Of a stretch of DNA of 26,858 bases, positions 18,743-26,858 are shown in pieces. Each line of letters opens with the position of its first letter. Positions within the stretch are counted from its first letter, which is position 1. The translations under genes and the position numbers were made by a program. The stretch comes from Haplomitrium mnioides (Eukaryota > Marchantiophyta > Haplomitriopsida > Calobryales): contig JBNGIS010020215.1 in NCBI GenBank assembly GCA_049999725.1, forward strand, positions 1 through 26,858, given 5' to 3'. The notes under the pieces were generated by a model. It was not told where the DNA came from, searched no databases, and saw nothing but the letters and a program-made list of their open reading frames with translations.

Positions 18743-20577
18743 ATGGCCAACTCGGTACCTCCTTCTGAACTGAGAGTCTCATTCAAGTACAAGTCCTTCA
18801 AAAGACGTTTGAAAGACAACTCCGATGCCTGACTTGACGATCTAGAAAATACCGTAACGGAAAATGGGAAGAGCCATGTCAAAATCGGTATCTTGCGAGC
18901 AGTTCTAAAAGGAGAGGCACAACCCTAGTACAAAGATCCGCCAGACAATATCAAAAGAGACTATGGAGCATTCAATACCACATTCATTGCTGAATTATGA
19001 GGAATTGGAGAGGAAACGGAAGCATTGATCTAGATGGGTCAGCTAAGAATGAAGAGAAAGGAATTTATGAGAAGATTCCTCCAAAAATTCAAAAAAATGG
19101 ATCAGAAGTTGAATCCATCAGCCATCGATAGAATGCTGATAGCATGGTTTCTCACAGCTTTGTCCAGAGGAATAGGGACTTGGGTAAGACAGATAGACCC
19201 TCAAACCCTGAAGGAGGCGATTCATGTAGCTCAATCCCATGTCAAAGTTACGATCACTAGCTCCCGGAGAAAAACAAAGATGAAGTATGAATCCAAAGAC
19301 TCTTCGGACACTTTAGGAAGCGAAGAAAAAACAGACGAGAGTTCCGCATCCCCCTCGGAGAGCAAGGGTAATTCGAACAGCAACAGCTCGGAGGAAGACC
19401 GGATGTCTCGAAAAAAAAGAAAAAGAGGAAAGAGTAAAAAAGAAAGAAGCAAGCCAAGGAGCGAGAAGTACATCACCGCAGAGGGGCCAAGAAAGGGAAG
19501 TCAAAGAGGAGTGAACCCGAACCGAGCAAAAAACTAGTGGGGAAGGATCGAATTGATGAGCTGAGTGCGAAGATGGAAGCAATGAATATTCTCTTGGCGG
19601 GGATCAAACCAGAAGGTCGCCTGCTCCCAACCAGGTGAGTCAGAGTGTGGCGCATCAAATGCAATAAGCATGGCCTATCTCCTCAAGAATGTCTTGCAGA
19701 AAACAATGCCATACATTACATGAGAGAAGATGCACCGGACTTCATTAGGGAAGAAGTCGATTATGTGCTAGAAGAAGCCCTAGAAACAATGTACCAAATT
19801 AGCGGAGGACTTCGTACTATGCTTGGCAGACTTGCAAGAGTGAGTAGAGGGCAAGGGAATGGATGGGCTGCAACTAGACCATCTTGGACGACCATATGGT
19901 CTGTTGAAATTGTGGCCAGCTTAGGCACATTTCCTCCAACTGCCCTGAGCCCCGGAAAAGCGGTTATGGCCAACCAACAACGTTGTGTTTCCAATGCAAA
20001 AAAGTGGGGTATATGGCTATCAATTGTCGTCTCAACCGAAGGCCCGATGGAGCCCCTAACACATGCACAAATCCTCCTCTACCTACGACAGTCAGTCTGA
20101 TAGAATTGGAGAGGGAGGAGACAATCCGCCAAGAAAAGGAGGAAGAAGAAGCTGAACTACCTGGATGGGAAACCCCAACTCATGAAGATTGCTACCGAGT
20201 GGTAACTTGAGCCGGAGCCAAGTCTAAGAAAAAGAGCCAACAAAAGAGTTAGCGGAAGGTTAAGAAAGAGATGGTTCAAGGATCCTCATCACGTAGCAAT
20301 TCGGATTACCAACGGGACAATCCGAAGTGGTTTTATCCCAAACAATAGGACAATGTGAGAAAGCAACCGGAGGCACTAGATGCATTGGAAGAAGAGCAAA
20401 CAACAATCGAGACCTTAAAGATGGTCCAAAAACAGCAGGAAGAGCCTGCGTTGGAAGAAGAGAAAACAACAATCGAGACCTTAAAGACGATTCGAAAACA
20501 GCAGGAAGAGCCCAAAGACGCAAAGGCAATGTCATAGCTAAAGAAGGAGAAGTGAAGCTAGCCCTTATAGCATCCAA
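18743..20577 (+). pseudogene. gag: Gag relic of element D (two CCHC knuckles)
   Basis: The start MANSVPPSELRVSFKYKSFK matches A. The first stop is a TGA after NSDA. The main open part, 19034-19537, has MGQLRMKRKEFMRRFLQKFK, LTALSRGIGTWVRQIDPQTL, a Ser/Glu acidic stretch and a Lys/Arg-rich stretch. Frame changes follow. Knuckle 1 at 19902-19943 keeps C-X2-C-X4-H-X4-C but contains a TGA at 19905-19907. Knuckle 2 (from 19986, CFQCKKVGYMAINC) has Tyr for the His. A Glu-rich linker follows (LERE..., PGWETPTHEDCYRVVT, WFYPKQ) and contains a 66-bp in-frame duplication absent from A. Not translatable as one protein. Confidence 0.8.
20385..20516 (+). repeat. 66-bp tandem duplication in D gag (22 codons, 2 copies)
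   Basis: Units 20385-20450 and 20451-20516 each encode LEEE(Q/K)TTIETLK followed by QKQQEEP or RKQQEEP. Element A has a single corresponding segment (ALEEEQAAEETLKEVHQ). Confidence 0.85.
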
Positions 20578-21120
20578 ATGGACGTGAGAGATTGCTCAAT
20601 CACGGCTACAGTAGGTCAATTGATCAAAGATAGGCATTTGTATAGACGACAGCTAAAGGAGTTGTTGATGGGAACTAAGAGGAGGAGGAGGTTACCCCGA
20701 GTAGAAGCTCAAGCGAACCTGCAATTGGTGTGCAAAGAAAAAGGAGCCCTTGAAATTGACATTCAGATGGCAGAGTACATACTATCACTAGTGCCCGTAG
20801 ACGGAGGGGCAGGGGTCAACATCATGGTCGAAGAGGCCACCTACAAATTGGGATTTAGAGAATTCCAACCCACTGCCAGGATCATAGGATTGGTGGATGG
20901 TTCCCGAATGAAACCTTTAGGCTTCCTACTCCGAGTGCCACTTTCATCGGAGGCAAAGAATTCAAATTAAACTACCTTGTCATGCGCTCAACCACAACAG
21001 CTCTCTACCAAGTGCTGATTGGAAGACCGTGGCTGTATGGAGCCCGAGTCCTACACAATTGGGGGAATTCAACCTTGGTATTTGGCCCTGAAAAAATAGT
21101 GGTTCACTATAGACCGGTGT
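20578..21120 (+). pseudogene. Retropepsin-like protease relic of element D
   Basis: The protease would cut the Gag-Pol precursor. The reading starts near MDVRDCSITATVGQLI and continues to ILSLVPVDGGAGVNIM (about 20784-20829), the active-site loop with Asp, then YKLGFREFQPTARIIGLVDG. At about 20940 the reading shifts frame; the remainder (FIGGKEFKLNYLV, ALYQVLIGRPWLYGARVLHN, LVFGPEKIVVHYRP) runs on at 20943-21117. The (V)LIGRPWL block is the usual end of plant Ty3 proteases. DGGA in place of DTGA or DSGA is common in such plant families, so I do not read it as damage. The frameshift is damage. Confidence 0.7.
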
Positions 21121-22297
21121 TGCATGGCAGTTTTCTTGTTCTGAGAATACGCAAGGTATATGGCTGTAGAGAGTGTTATGCAAATGACAGAAGCTCTGTG
21201 GTTCAATGGTTTGGAATGAACAACTTTGACAGAGATTTAAATTCTCATGCCTTTTCTAGATTCAATAAATGTTCAATCACAAACCCGAAAAAAAATAGTT
21301 TTCTCCAACTCTTTGTTCGAGTGTTGTCAAGAAGAATGCATGGCTTGCTTGTTGCTAGGGTTTGAAACTCTAAGGCTGAAAACCAAGGTGCAAGATAAAT
21401 CTGTATGAAAATTTTCAGCTCAAAATCTTGAGCGAATTGGTCATTACTCTCAAAGATTCAATGTTGTTTGAGAAAAATTGAACAAAATAACACCCCTAAA
21501 CTTCCTAGGTAGCAACTTCTTCACTTTAGAGAGAATGGCCTTGAAACTTCACACACTATTGTACCATACTACCATCTTTAGGTTTCCAAATTCTCAATTG
21601 ATACTCTGCTCTTGACAAAATATAAGAATTCACAACTCAAAGTCAAATGAGGAGTGAATTTGAAACAACCTTTCAATCGGTACTCAATCTTCAACTCGTT
21701 GTTACAGAACGACTCCAACTCCAATTGAGTCGAAACTTGCCTTCAAATTGCAGCCCTTGTCGTCATCTTTTCAATGGTACTCTGCTTGTTTCCAGATTCT
21801 TTGTACACTTGATTCTATTGCTTGAAAGATGATCTGCACTTCAATTTGACCCCTTCACCTTCAAACACTCATAAGTATTTTTTTCAAACCTCCAAACGAC
21901 TTGAAATTTGTTGCAAAGGGATGCCACTCTTCTTGAGCTTTTGATCCTTGCCTTGCATGAACTCCAATCCCTCTGAAAACTCCTCAAACCTTCAAAAAAA
22001 CGAACTGCTCCTCTCCTTCTTTTAGGTTTTTACTAACTTCAAGTTAACTCACTTTTCTTTTTGGTATAAGAACCATAGAACATAAGCTATTTGTGTTGAC
22101 AAGAAACAAAGATGAAAGAAAACAGAAGGTAAAATTGAGTCCTCTTCAATCAGATGATCATTTGGCGATGCTCCACCAGTTGTAGCTCTGACTATTCAAC
22201 ATTTACCGAAAACCGAAACACTCTTCGACGATGATTTGAGAAACACCTCTCCACATCAAGTCAGAATGTAGATGATAAGGTCCCATCGTTCTCCATA
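21121..22297. other. Unassigned AT-rich stretch inside element D
   Basis: About 1.2 kb between the D protease and the 568-bp segment of G. I see no convincing coding frame, LTR pair or RNA gene. It may be part of G or of a further inserted element. A PBS-like TTGGTATAAGAACC at 22061-22074 has no supporting LTR before it. Confidence 0.5.
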
Positions 22298-22866
22298 GGT
22301 GATGATTGGCAACAATATAGGAATTGATGAACTCATCACCGAGGTTAGAAAATTATCACCGAAGTGATATAGTATCCATTGTCGAAAGTGGTCTCGACGA
22401 ATTATCTGCAGCCCAATGAAGAATGGATTTGAAAGAGGAAAATTAGGAGCAACAAATAATCCTCTGTCCATTTCCAAGATTGTCACCCATAAGATCCTTC
22501 AACTCCACTATAGAACTTCCGTGCCTCGAGCGCCCACTCCCCTCTTCGATATCTGTCCTTCATTGATTGTTCCTCTCAATGATCTCCCTTCTTCCCCACT
22601 GCTTTCTCTATTATCTTCAAAAAATCTGAGAGCATAATCCAAAAGAATCCATGAACAACCAATAGGATGGTCTTGTCCTTACCTACACGATCTCGAGAAT
22701 CTTCCACGTAGTACTGGCAAACTCTACTTTTGCATTTCTAGAAGCTTCTCGATAGATGCCTTGTCGCTTCTTCTTGACTTTTCTTTGATTTTAACTCTGG
22801 TAAGAAGATGACTTTTCCCCATTCTTTTGTTACTTTTTTACACATTAGCCAAACCACAACACGACA
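22298..22866 (-). repeat. 568-bp terminal segment of G (inverted copy of 15276-15842)
   Basis: On the minus strand it begins TGTCGTGTTGTGGTTTGGC at 22866 and ends CCAATCATCACC at 22298. A perfect TTCnnGAAnnTTC heat-shock-like motif lies at 22737-22749. Confidence 0.75.
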
Positions 22867-22949
22867 CCGGTGTCGTACTTGGGAGAGACTCGAGCGGAAG
22901 AAGAGTATGATTGCGAGTGGTCCGAAGAGGAGGAGAAATCAGAGTACTA

Positions 22950-23249
22950 CTACTGGGTCCAAATAGTTAGTGAAGCCATGGAGGCTTCATCTAATTGGCT
23001 ACCCACAAATAGAATTCGCCGACTATCCTTTCTAATGTTTGTAGCTTCAAAATATTGTTCACAATAAAAAATGAAGTTCTTACAAGCACCATAAGTCACC
23101 TTTCTATCATATGTTTTGGGCGTTGGAAATTGCCCATAACTCTCTTCTTCTTGAAATATTGCTCTTTCTTTTATTCCCACTTCCAAAAGGCGTGAAAGAT
23201 GTTCAAGTCGTTGTTCCATTGCTTGAATCACCTCCTCTTGATTCTCCAT
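22950..23249 (-). pseudogene. gag: Gag N-terminal relic of element G
   Basis: The ATG at 23249 opens MENQEEVIQAMEQRLEHLSR, a coiled-coil-like helix. Next is KNFIFYCEQYFEATNIRKDS and FVGSQLDEASMASLTIW, the typical first helices of plant Ty3 gag (a CEQYF-like block, then the length-sensing block with SLTIW). A stop at 22950 ends it after about 100 codons, against several hundred in a complete gag. An upstream in-frame ATG at 23288 overlaps the PBS, so I prefer 23249. It is unlike the gag of E and of A/D. Confidence 0.65.
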
Positions 23250-23275
23250 GTAGCTTATACCAAAAACGAACCGTG

Positions 23276-23287
23276 GCTTTGATACCA
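23276..23287 (-). other. Primer-binding site of element G
   Basis: On the minus strand TGGTATCAAAGC, one base after the LTR end, differs by one base from the initiator tRNA-Met complement. Confidence 0.8.
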
Positions 23288-23288
23288 A

Positions 23289-23705
23289 TGTAAAAGAATC
23301 TCAAAGACCAAATCCAAATGAGTAAGAACTCATGGTGAACTCTAATAGAGTTCTTCAACCAAAAACAACTCAAGGTCCAAGCTAAGACCAAGAGTGCAAG
23401 CAAAAGCCAAGCCACCAAAGAACCTAAGTGATTCGAGAGGAACTCCAGAATGAGGAGTGGGGCTAAGAAACCCTTCTATTTATACAAGAGAAGAGGGTGT
23501 CATCCCTCTTTCTTCACTTACAAGTCACTTCTCATTTCAGCCCTAAAGGTGACTCTCTACCAAAAGTGACTTCAAATGCAAGTAATATAAAACTGACTTC
23601 AAAGACAAGTAATCTAATCTTAACCCTAAAAGTGACTCACTACCAATTCCTTTACTCCTCTCTATTTTCTTATGAATAGCACAACCGTATGCTTGTACTA
23701 TTACA
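23289..23705 (-). repeat. 5' LTR of element G (417 bp)
   Basis: On the minus strand it begins TGTAATAGTAC (23705) and ends CTTTTACA (23289), a TGTAA...TTACA inversion. The TATA motif TATAAATAG is at 23484-23476. Direct repeats of the type AGTGACTT / AGTCACTTTTNG recur in the upstream half (about 23515-23640). A PBS follows at once. Confidence 0.8.
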
Positions 23706-24593
23706 AGTGGTGACTATTAACCAGATAGAGTTGGCAAAGTGCACATGGACACAACACAACCTGAGGAGACCCACCAAATATCCTGCAAGGGATGAGGACA
23801 CTAAGGCTGAAAGAAAAGAGAGGTCTGAAGTGCCTCATTAGATGCAAGAAGAAGAACCAAAGAGGTCCAAAACGTTTTATCGGATGCCGGAGCAAGACAG
23901 GGAAAAGTCTGAAGCGACTCTTCCGGCAAAAAGAGGGTTGCAATTGGCAACCCTGATACAAGAACGCATTTCACAATGGAAGAATGAGGTGGCAGTAGTG
24001 TGTGAGTCACAGAACAAACAAATGGTTGTCCAAGAGAGACAAAAGTTCCATATTGGCTCTGATTTACCCAAAGCAACAGAGCGAGCATTCACCCAACTCC
24101 TTACCAATTTCAACGATGCCTTTGCATAGAGTCATGTGGACCTGAAGGAAGTCCCCAATGAATTGGGAGAACATCGAATTGATCTTGAACTCGTGGCAAT
24201 CCTAGTGAGACAACACCCATATCGGATGAACCCCCGATTCTCCCTGCTGGTAAAGGAAGAAATTGATAAATTGCTGGAGGCAAATTTCATTTACCTTGAT
24301 TGAATAAAGAATAGGTGTCTCCTCTGGTAGTGGTGCCCAAGAAGATTGAACAAGATGGAGAATGAAAGATCAAGGTGTGCAAGGATTTCCAGAAACTAAA
24401 TGATGCAACCAGAAAAGACCACTACCCATTGCCATTCACATATGGGGTGCTGGATTTGGTTGTAGGGTAAGAAGTCTACAACTTCCTAAATGGATATTCA
24501 GAATATAGTTAGATCTAGATCCGAGAGAAGGATCAATTGAAGACGGCATTCACCACAGAATGGGGGGTGTTTGCCTTTCAAAGGATGCCTTTC
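23706..24593 (+). pseudogene. pol: Pol relic of element D, protease-RT linker to RT palm
   Basis: This continues D after the G insertion. The linker has TINQIELAKCTWTQ, then ARDEDTKAERKERS. The main open part, 23842-24126, has FYRMPEQDREKSEATLPAKR and ERAFTQLLTNFNDAFA. A stop follows, then the RT opening: EHRIDLELVA, HPYRMNPRFSLLVKEEIDKL, LEANFIY. After frame changes come KVCKDFQKLNDATRKDHYPL, VYNFLNGYSEYS and LKTAFTTEWGVFAFQRMPF, the RT fingers and palm before the catalytic DD box. The F LTR begins at the next codon (24594), so the DD box is absent. At least seven stops or shifts are present. Confidence 0.8.
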
Positions 24594-24702
24594 TGTAATA
24601 CTACTTACATACGCACAAGTTAGCACAAACACATACAAGAGAAGCGCACAAAGACTTCAAAAACTCACAAGGTAAGAGATGCCAAACAAGGCACTCTCCC
24701 TT

Positions 24703-24711
24703 CTTTATATA
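24703..24711 (-). promoter_or_regulatory. TATA box of the F LTR
   Basis: TATATAAAG on the minus strand, about 110 bp before the LTR end. It is placed as expected relative to the upstream array. Confidence 0.55.
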
Positions 24712-24837
24712 CTTGATAGAAAGCTCCTTGCCTACATAGGTGAAGGAACCTTATTGGTTCCTTTTCTATCCTCTTCTAATTGGACCGCTCTTTTCTCTCA
24801 CTCTGATTGGACCACCATTTACTTTTATTCTCCATTT

Positions 24838-25041
24838 GCCACATGTCCTTTTCTTTAGAACCTTCCATCCCTCTTTGATTCTCCTTCTGCCACGTGTCTT
24901 TATCTCTTTAATTCTCCTTGTGCCACATGTCCTTATCTTTAGAACCTTCTCTTTACTTTAATTCTCTGCTTGCCACATGTCATTATCTAGGCTCCCTCTT
25001 TCACTTTAATTCGTTGACTTTCTCTCCTCTTGCCACATGTC
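24838..25041 (-). promoter_or_regulatory. Five-copy GACAYGTGGC array in the F LTR
   Basis: On the plus strand GCCACATGTC occurs at 24838, 24922, 24972 and 25032, and GCCACGTGTC at 24889. Spacing is 33-60 bp and neighbouring TTTAATTCTCC words also repeat. The 24889 copy contains a G-box/ABRE-type CACGTG; the others have CATGTG, known as a NAC/MYC-type site in drought-response promoters. They lie about 130-330 bp upstream of the TATA box. Activity is inferred. Confidence 0.55.
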
Positions 25042-25148
25042 CAATTCTCTATAATAGCAATCTCTTTTTGCTACTCTAACTTAGTAATATCTTTCTAGAC
25101 ATAATTGACACTATATCTTACATTATTTTTGGTCATGGCTTACTAAAG

Positions 25149-26858
25149 TTAGGGATGATTACAATCCTCCCCCTTTAAAGAGGCAACGTCTTCGTTGCGA
25201 GTAAGAGAGTTCTCAAAAGAGTGGACAAGTGCAGAGGCATTAGCCAAATTCTCCAAGGGCTCTCAAGTAGCTTCATAAAGAGGGTAGTCTTTCCAACAAA
25301 CCAAATATTCCACAATTTCATAACGATCGTGACGCCGCATATGTTTCTTGAAGAGTTGCTCAACCTCATACTCTTCATGACCATCAATAAGCTCAGGTGG
25401 TGGAGGGGGTTCTTGGGTACTATTAAAAGTGGCAAAGCGAGGGACAAAAGCCCGAAGTAAAGAGACATGAAAGATTGGATGAATCTTCATGTGAGAAGGT
25501 ATAACCAACCGATAGGAAACTTCTCCAATGCAAGTAGAGATAGCAAAAGGACCAATAAAACGAGCACTAAACTTACGTAAATGAGGCAAAGGAAGATTGG
25601 ACGTGGAGAGCCAAACTTGGTCACCGATAGCAAAGGTCACCTCGCGATGATAAGTATCAGCATATTGCTTTTGTCGGTTACGAGCAACTTCCAGTTTTTC
25701 CGTAGCTCGTCGAATGCCAAGCTGTAGACGATGAAGGAACTCATCAACGAATGGACTCTTAGAGGTCGATGATGATGCATGTTGAAGACTAGAGATTGTG
25801 GTAGGATGTTCACCATACATCAAAAAGAAAGATGTGGCGTGTGTGGAACTGTTGATGGAGTTATTGTACAAGAACTCCACAAGAGGTAGTAGCTAGTCTC
25901 ATTCCGCTTGTTCTTCCAAAGTAAAAGCTCGTAATATATCCTCAATGGTACGATTGGCCTATTCAGCTTGACCATGAGATATTGGGTGATGAGCAGTAGA
26001 CATAGCCAGTTTGGTCTTGAGAAGACCAAATATAGTGCGCCAAAACATGCTGGTGAATTGAGTGCCTCGATCTGAAATAATAACTTTGGAAACGCCATGA
26101 TGCGAGTAGACTGCCTCCAAATAAATTTGTGCTAGCTCAGGTGTTGTCATTGATTTGGTAGTTGGATGAATATGAATCATTTTGCTAAGCTTGTCCACAA
26201 AAACAGCAATAGCATCATAGCATGTAGAAGTATAAGGTAGCTTACACACAATATCCATACTCATATGCTCCCATCGATGATTGGGGATAGGTAATGGTTG
26301 CAACAAGCCTCCTCGTTTAAGGTTGGTAGCCTTGTTTTGTTGACAACCCAAGCAACTTTGAACATATTCTTCTACATCGTGATGCATTTTAGGCCAGAAA
26401 TAAACTCATTGAAGATTGTCCAAAGTCTTCTCAATTCTAACATGGCCTCCTACTATGGAATCATGAGCTTTATATAAAATTTCAGAGCGAAGCTTAACAT
26501 TATTGAGAACCCATACCTTATTTTGGAAGAAAATCAACCATCTCACTTCTTTCGCTAGCTTCTTTTGTTGTGCGGCAATGATCTCATCATCTGTCTTGAC
26601 TGCAGCCAACATTTCTGTCCACCAAGTAGGATGAATTGTGATTTCAGACATGATGTTGAGTTGAGGCATGCATGTTAAGGCATCTGCAATCTGGCGTTCT
26701 CCTTCCATATAGACCATCTTCATAGAGAACCATTTTCACCACTCCGTCCATCGAATCTACCTTTTTTAGAGCTCTTTTTGAGTTTCTAGATAGATAAGAG
26801 GCTTATGATCAGTTTCGACCACAAACTCCTTATCTCCGAGATAGTGCTTCCAATGCTT
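25149..26858 (-). pseudogene. pol: Pol relic of element F: RNase H end, integrase, chromodomain
   Basis: From the window edge on the minus strand: RNase H (KHWKHYLGDKEFVVETDHKP), linker, integrase zinc finger (HDSIVGGH, then CLGC) and catalytic core with MDIVCKLP, ISDRGTQFTS and HHPISHGQAE, so all three acidic residues are kept. Next is the C-terminal region, 25880-25266 (FLMYGEHPTT, VTFAIGDQVWLSTSNL, RFIGPFAI, KIHPIFHVSLLR). The chromodomain follows (EEYEVEQLFK, EYLVCWKDYPLYEAT, then a TGA at 25263-25265 where the family has Trp, then EPLENLANA). The frame goes on through the PPT and stops at 25149, inside the LTR. Other stops are near 26388-26405, in the RNase H end, and at 25895-25960. The 5' half of pol and gag are outside the window. 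Confidence 0.9.
25164..25180 (-). other. Polypurine tract of element F
   Basis: On the minus strand CTTTAAAGGGGGAGGAT directly precedes the LTR start TGTAATC. The pol reading frame runs through it. Confidence 0.85.

Larger units (their letters stand above)
22298..23705 (-). mobile_element. Element G: internally deleted LTR retrotransposon
   Basis: Read on the minus strand: 5' LTR (23705-23289), PBS (23287-23276), gag N-terminus (23249 to about 22950), a short unexplained stretch (22949-22867), then the 568-bp terminal segment (22866-22298). Nearly all of gag and all of pol are missing, so the deletion joins gag to the 3' end. It lies inside D between protease and RT. Its left border in D is not resolved. 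Confidence 0.65.
15843..24593 (+). mobile_element. Element D: long-LTR Ty3/gypsy retrotransposon, interrupted by G and F
   Basis: The order is 5' LTR (15843-18530), leader, gag (18743 to about 20577), protease (about 20578-21120), then foreign sequence (about 21121-23705) holding element G. The D pol frame resumes at 23706, runs to the RT palm and is cut at 24593 by the F LTR. It is the same family as A and B. RNase H, integrase and the 3' LTR are not in the window; they may lie beyond F to the right. Confidence 0.75.
24594..25163 (-). repeat. 3' LTR of element F (570 bp)
   Basis: On the minus strand it begins TGTAATCATCCC (25163) and ends GTAAGTAGTATTACA (24594), giving a TGTAAT...ATTACA inversion. 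A TATA motif (TATATAAAG) lies at 24711-24703. The upstream half has five GCCACRTGTC copies on the plus strand. Confidence 0.85.
24594..26858 (-). mobile_element. Element F: chromodomain Ty3/gypsy element, 3' part, runs off the window
   Basis: The 3' LTR (25163-24594), PPT (25180-25164) and pol 3' end (to the window edge) are present on the minus strand. It is inserted in the RT of D. It is the best preserved of the elements: long frames are kept, with only a handful of stops. The chromodomain after the integrase marks it as a chromovirus, a group whose chromodomain can guide insertion into heterochromatin. Confidence 0.85.

Noticed and set aside
20784-20829. DGGA in D protease as an inactivating change
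   Set aside because: DGG(A/S) is common in plant Ty3 proteases of this type, and Asp is kept.
21098-21102. AGTGG as the left target-site duplication of G (right copy at 23706 minus/plus one base)
   Set aside because: The sequence right after it is not an LTR end but continues as D protease-like sequence; a 5-base match is weak.
22061-22074. TTGGTATAAGAACC as a primer-binding site
   Set aside because: Two mismatches to the tRNA-Met complement, no LTR ending in CA before it and no gag after it.
22870-23067. Plus-strand acidic frame (EEEYDCEWSEEEEKSEYYYW) as a gene
   Set aside because: It lies opposite the G gag and leader, is short, and no related frame is seen elsewhere in the window.
25820-26098. 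Second minus-strand frame in F integrase as a gene
   Set aside because: Shadow frame of the integrase core, which reads clearly in the neighbouring frame.

Overview
The window looks like repeat-rich nuclear DNA of a land plant. I found no intact host gene, tRNA, rRNA or bacterial-style operon. What can be recognised is a stack of decayed Ty3/gypsy LTR retrotransposons, broken by stops and frameshifts and lying in both orientations. The evidence for a plant is a primer-binding site complementary to initiator tRNA-Met (TGGTATNARAGC), a chromodomain-bearing integrase, gag with two CCHC knuckles, and plant-style LTRs. The pol variants remind me of ferns or other non-flowering vascular plants, but that is memory of relatives, not something the window proves.

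Layout. 1-1560: unassigned, pyrimidine-rich. 1565-4098 (minus): element A, with a gag relic, a 5' untranslated region and a truncated LTR. 4098-8391 (plus): element B, with an integrase 3' end, a polypurine tract and a 3.4-kb LTR full of tandem repeats, apparently running on into 5'-untranslated sequence. 8392-8613: LTR fragment related to element G. 8614-10139 (minus): pol relic H (protease end, RT, start of integrase). 10140-15842 (plus): element E, with LTR, PBS, gag and pol, and a 3' part that seems to come from another lineage. 15843-24593 (plus): element D, same family as A and B, with a 2.7-kb 5' LTR, gag, protease and the start of RT. D is interrupted at about 21.1-23.7 kb by unassigned DNA plus element G (minus), and is cut off at 24594 by element F. 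24594-26858 (minus): F, a chromodomain element with a complete LTR and PPT, running off the right edge.

How they fit together. A, B and D are one long-LTR family: gag with an acidic/serine-rich then lysine-rich region, two knuckles, DGGA protease. E (5' part), F and H are relatives with similar RNase H/integrase or RT. G shares a 568-bp terminal segment with the 3' end of E and shares LTR sequence with the 8.4-8.6 kb fragment. Insertions of G and F split D, so D is older than both. None of these elements could act on its own as seen here: catalytic residues are lost (RT FLDN and protease YLGA in E, Glu to Lys in the integrase of B) and stops are common.

The most interesting signals are regulatory. 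There is a cluster of perfect heat-shock elements in the E LTR and one kept in both copies of the 568-bp segment, W-box-core clusters in the tandem repeats of the long LTRs, and a five-copy GCCACRTGTC array in the F LTR. Structural oddities include inverted LTR arms at 3.6-4.1 and 7.8-8.3 kb, a 49-bp minisatellite, and a 23-G run.
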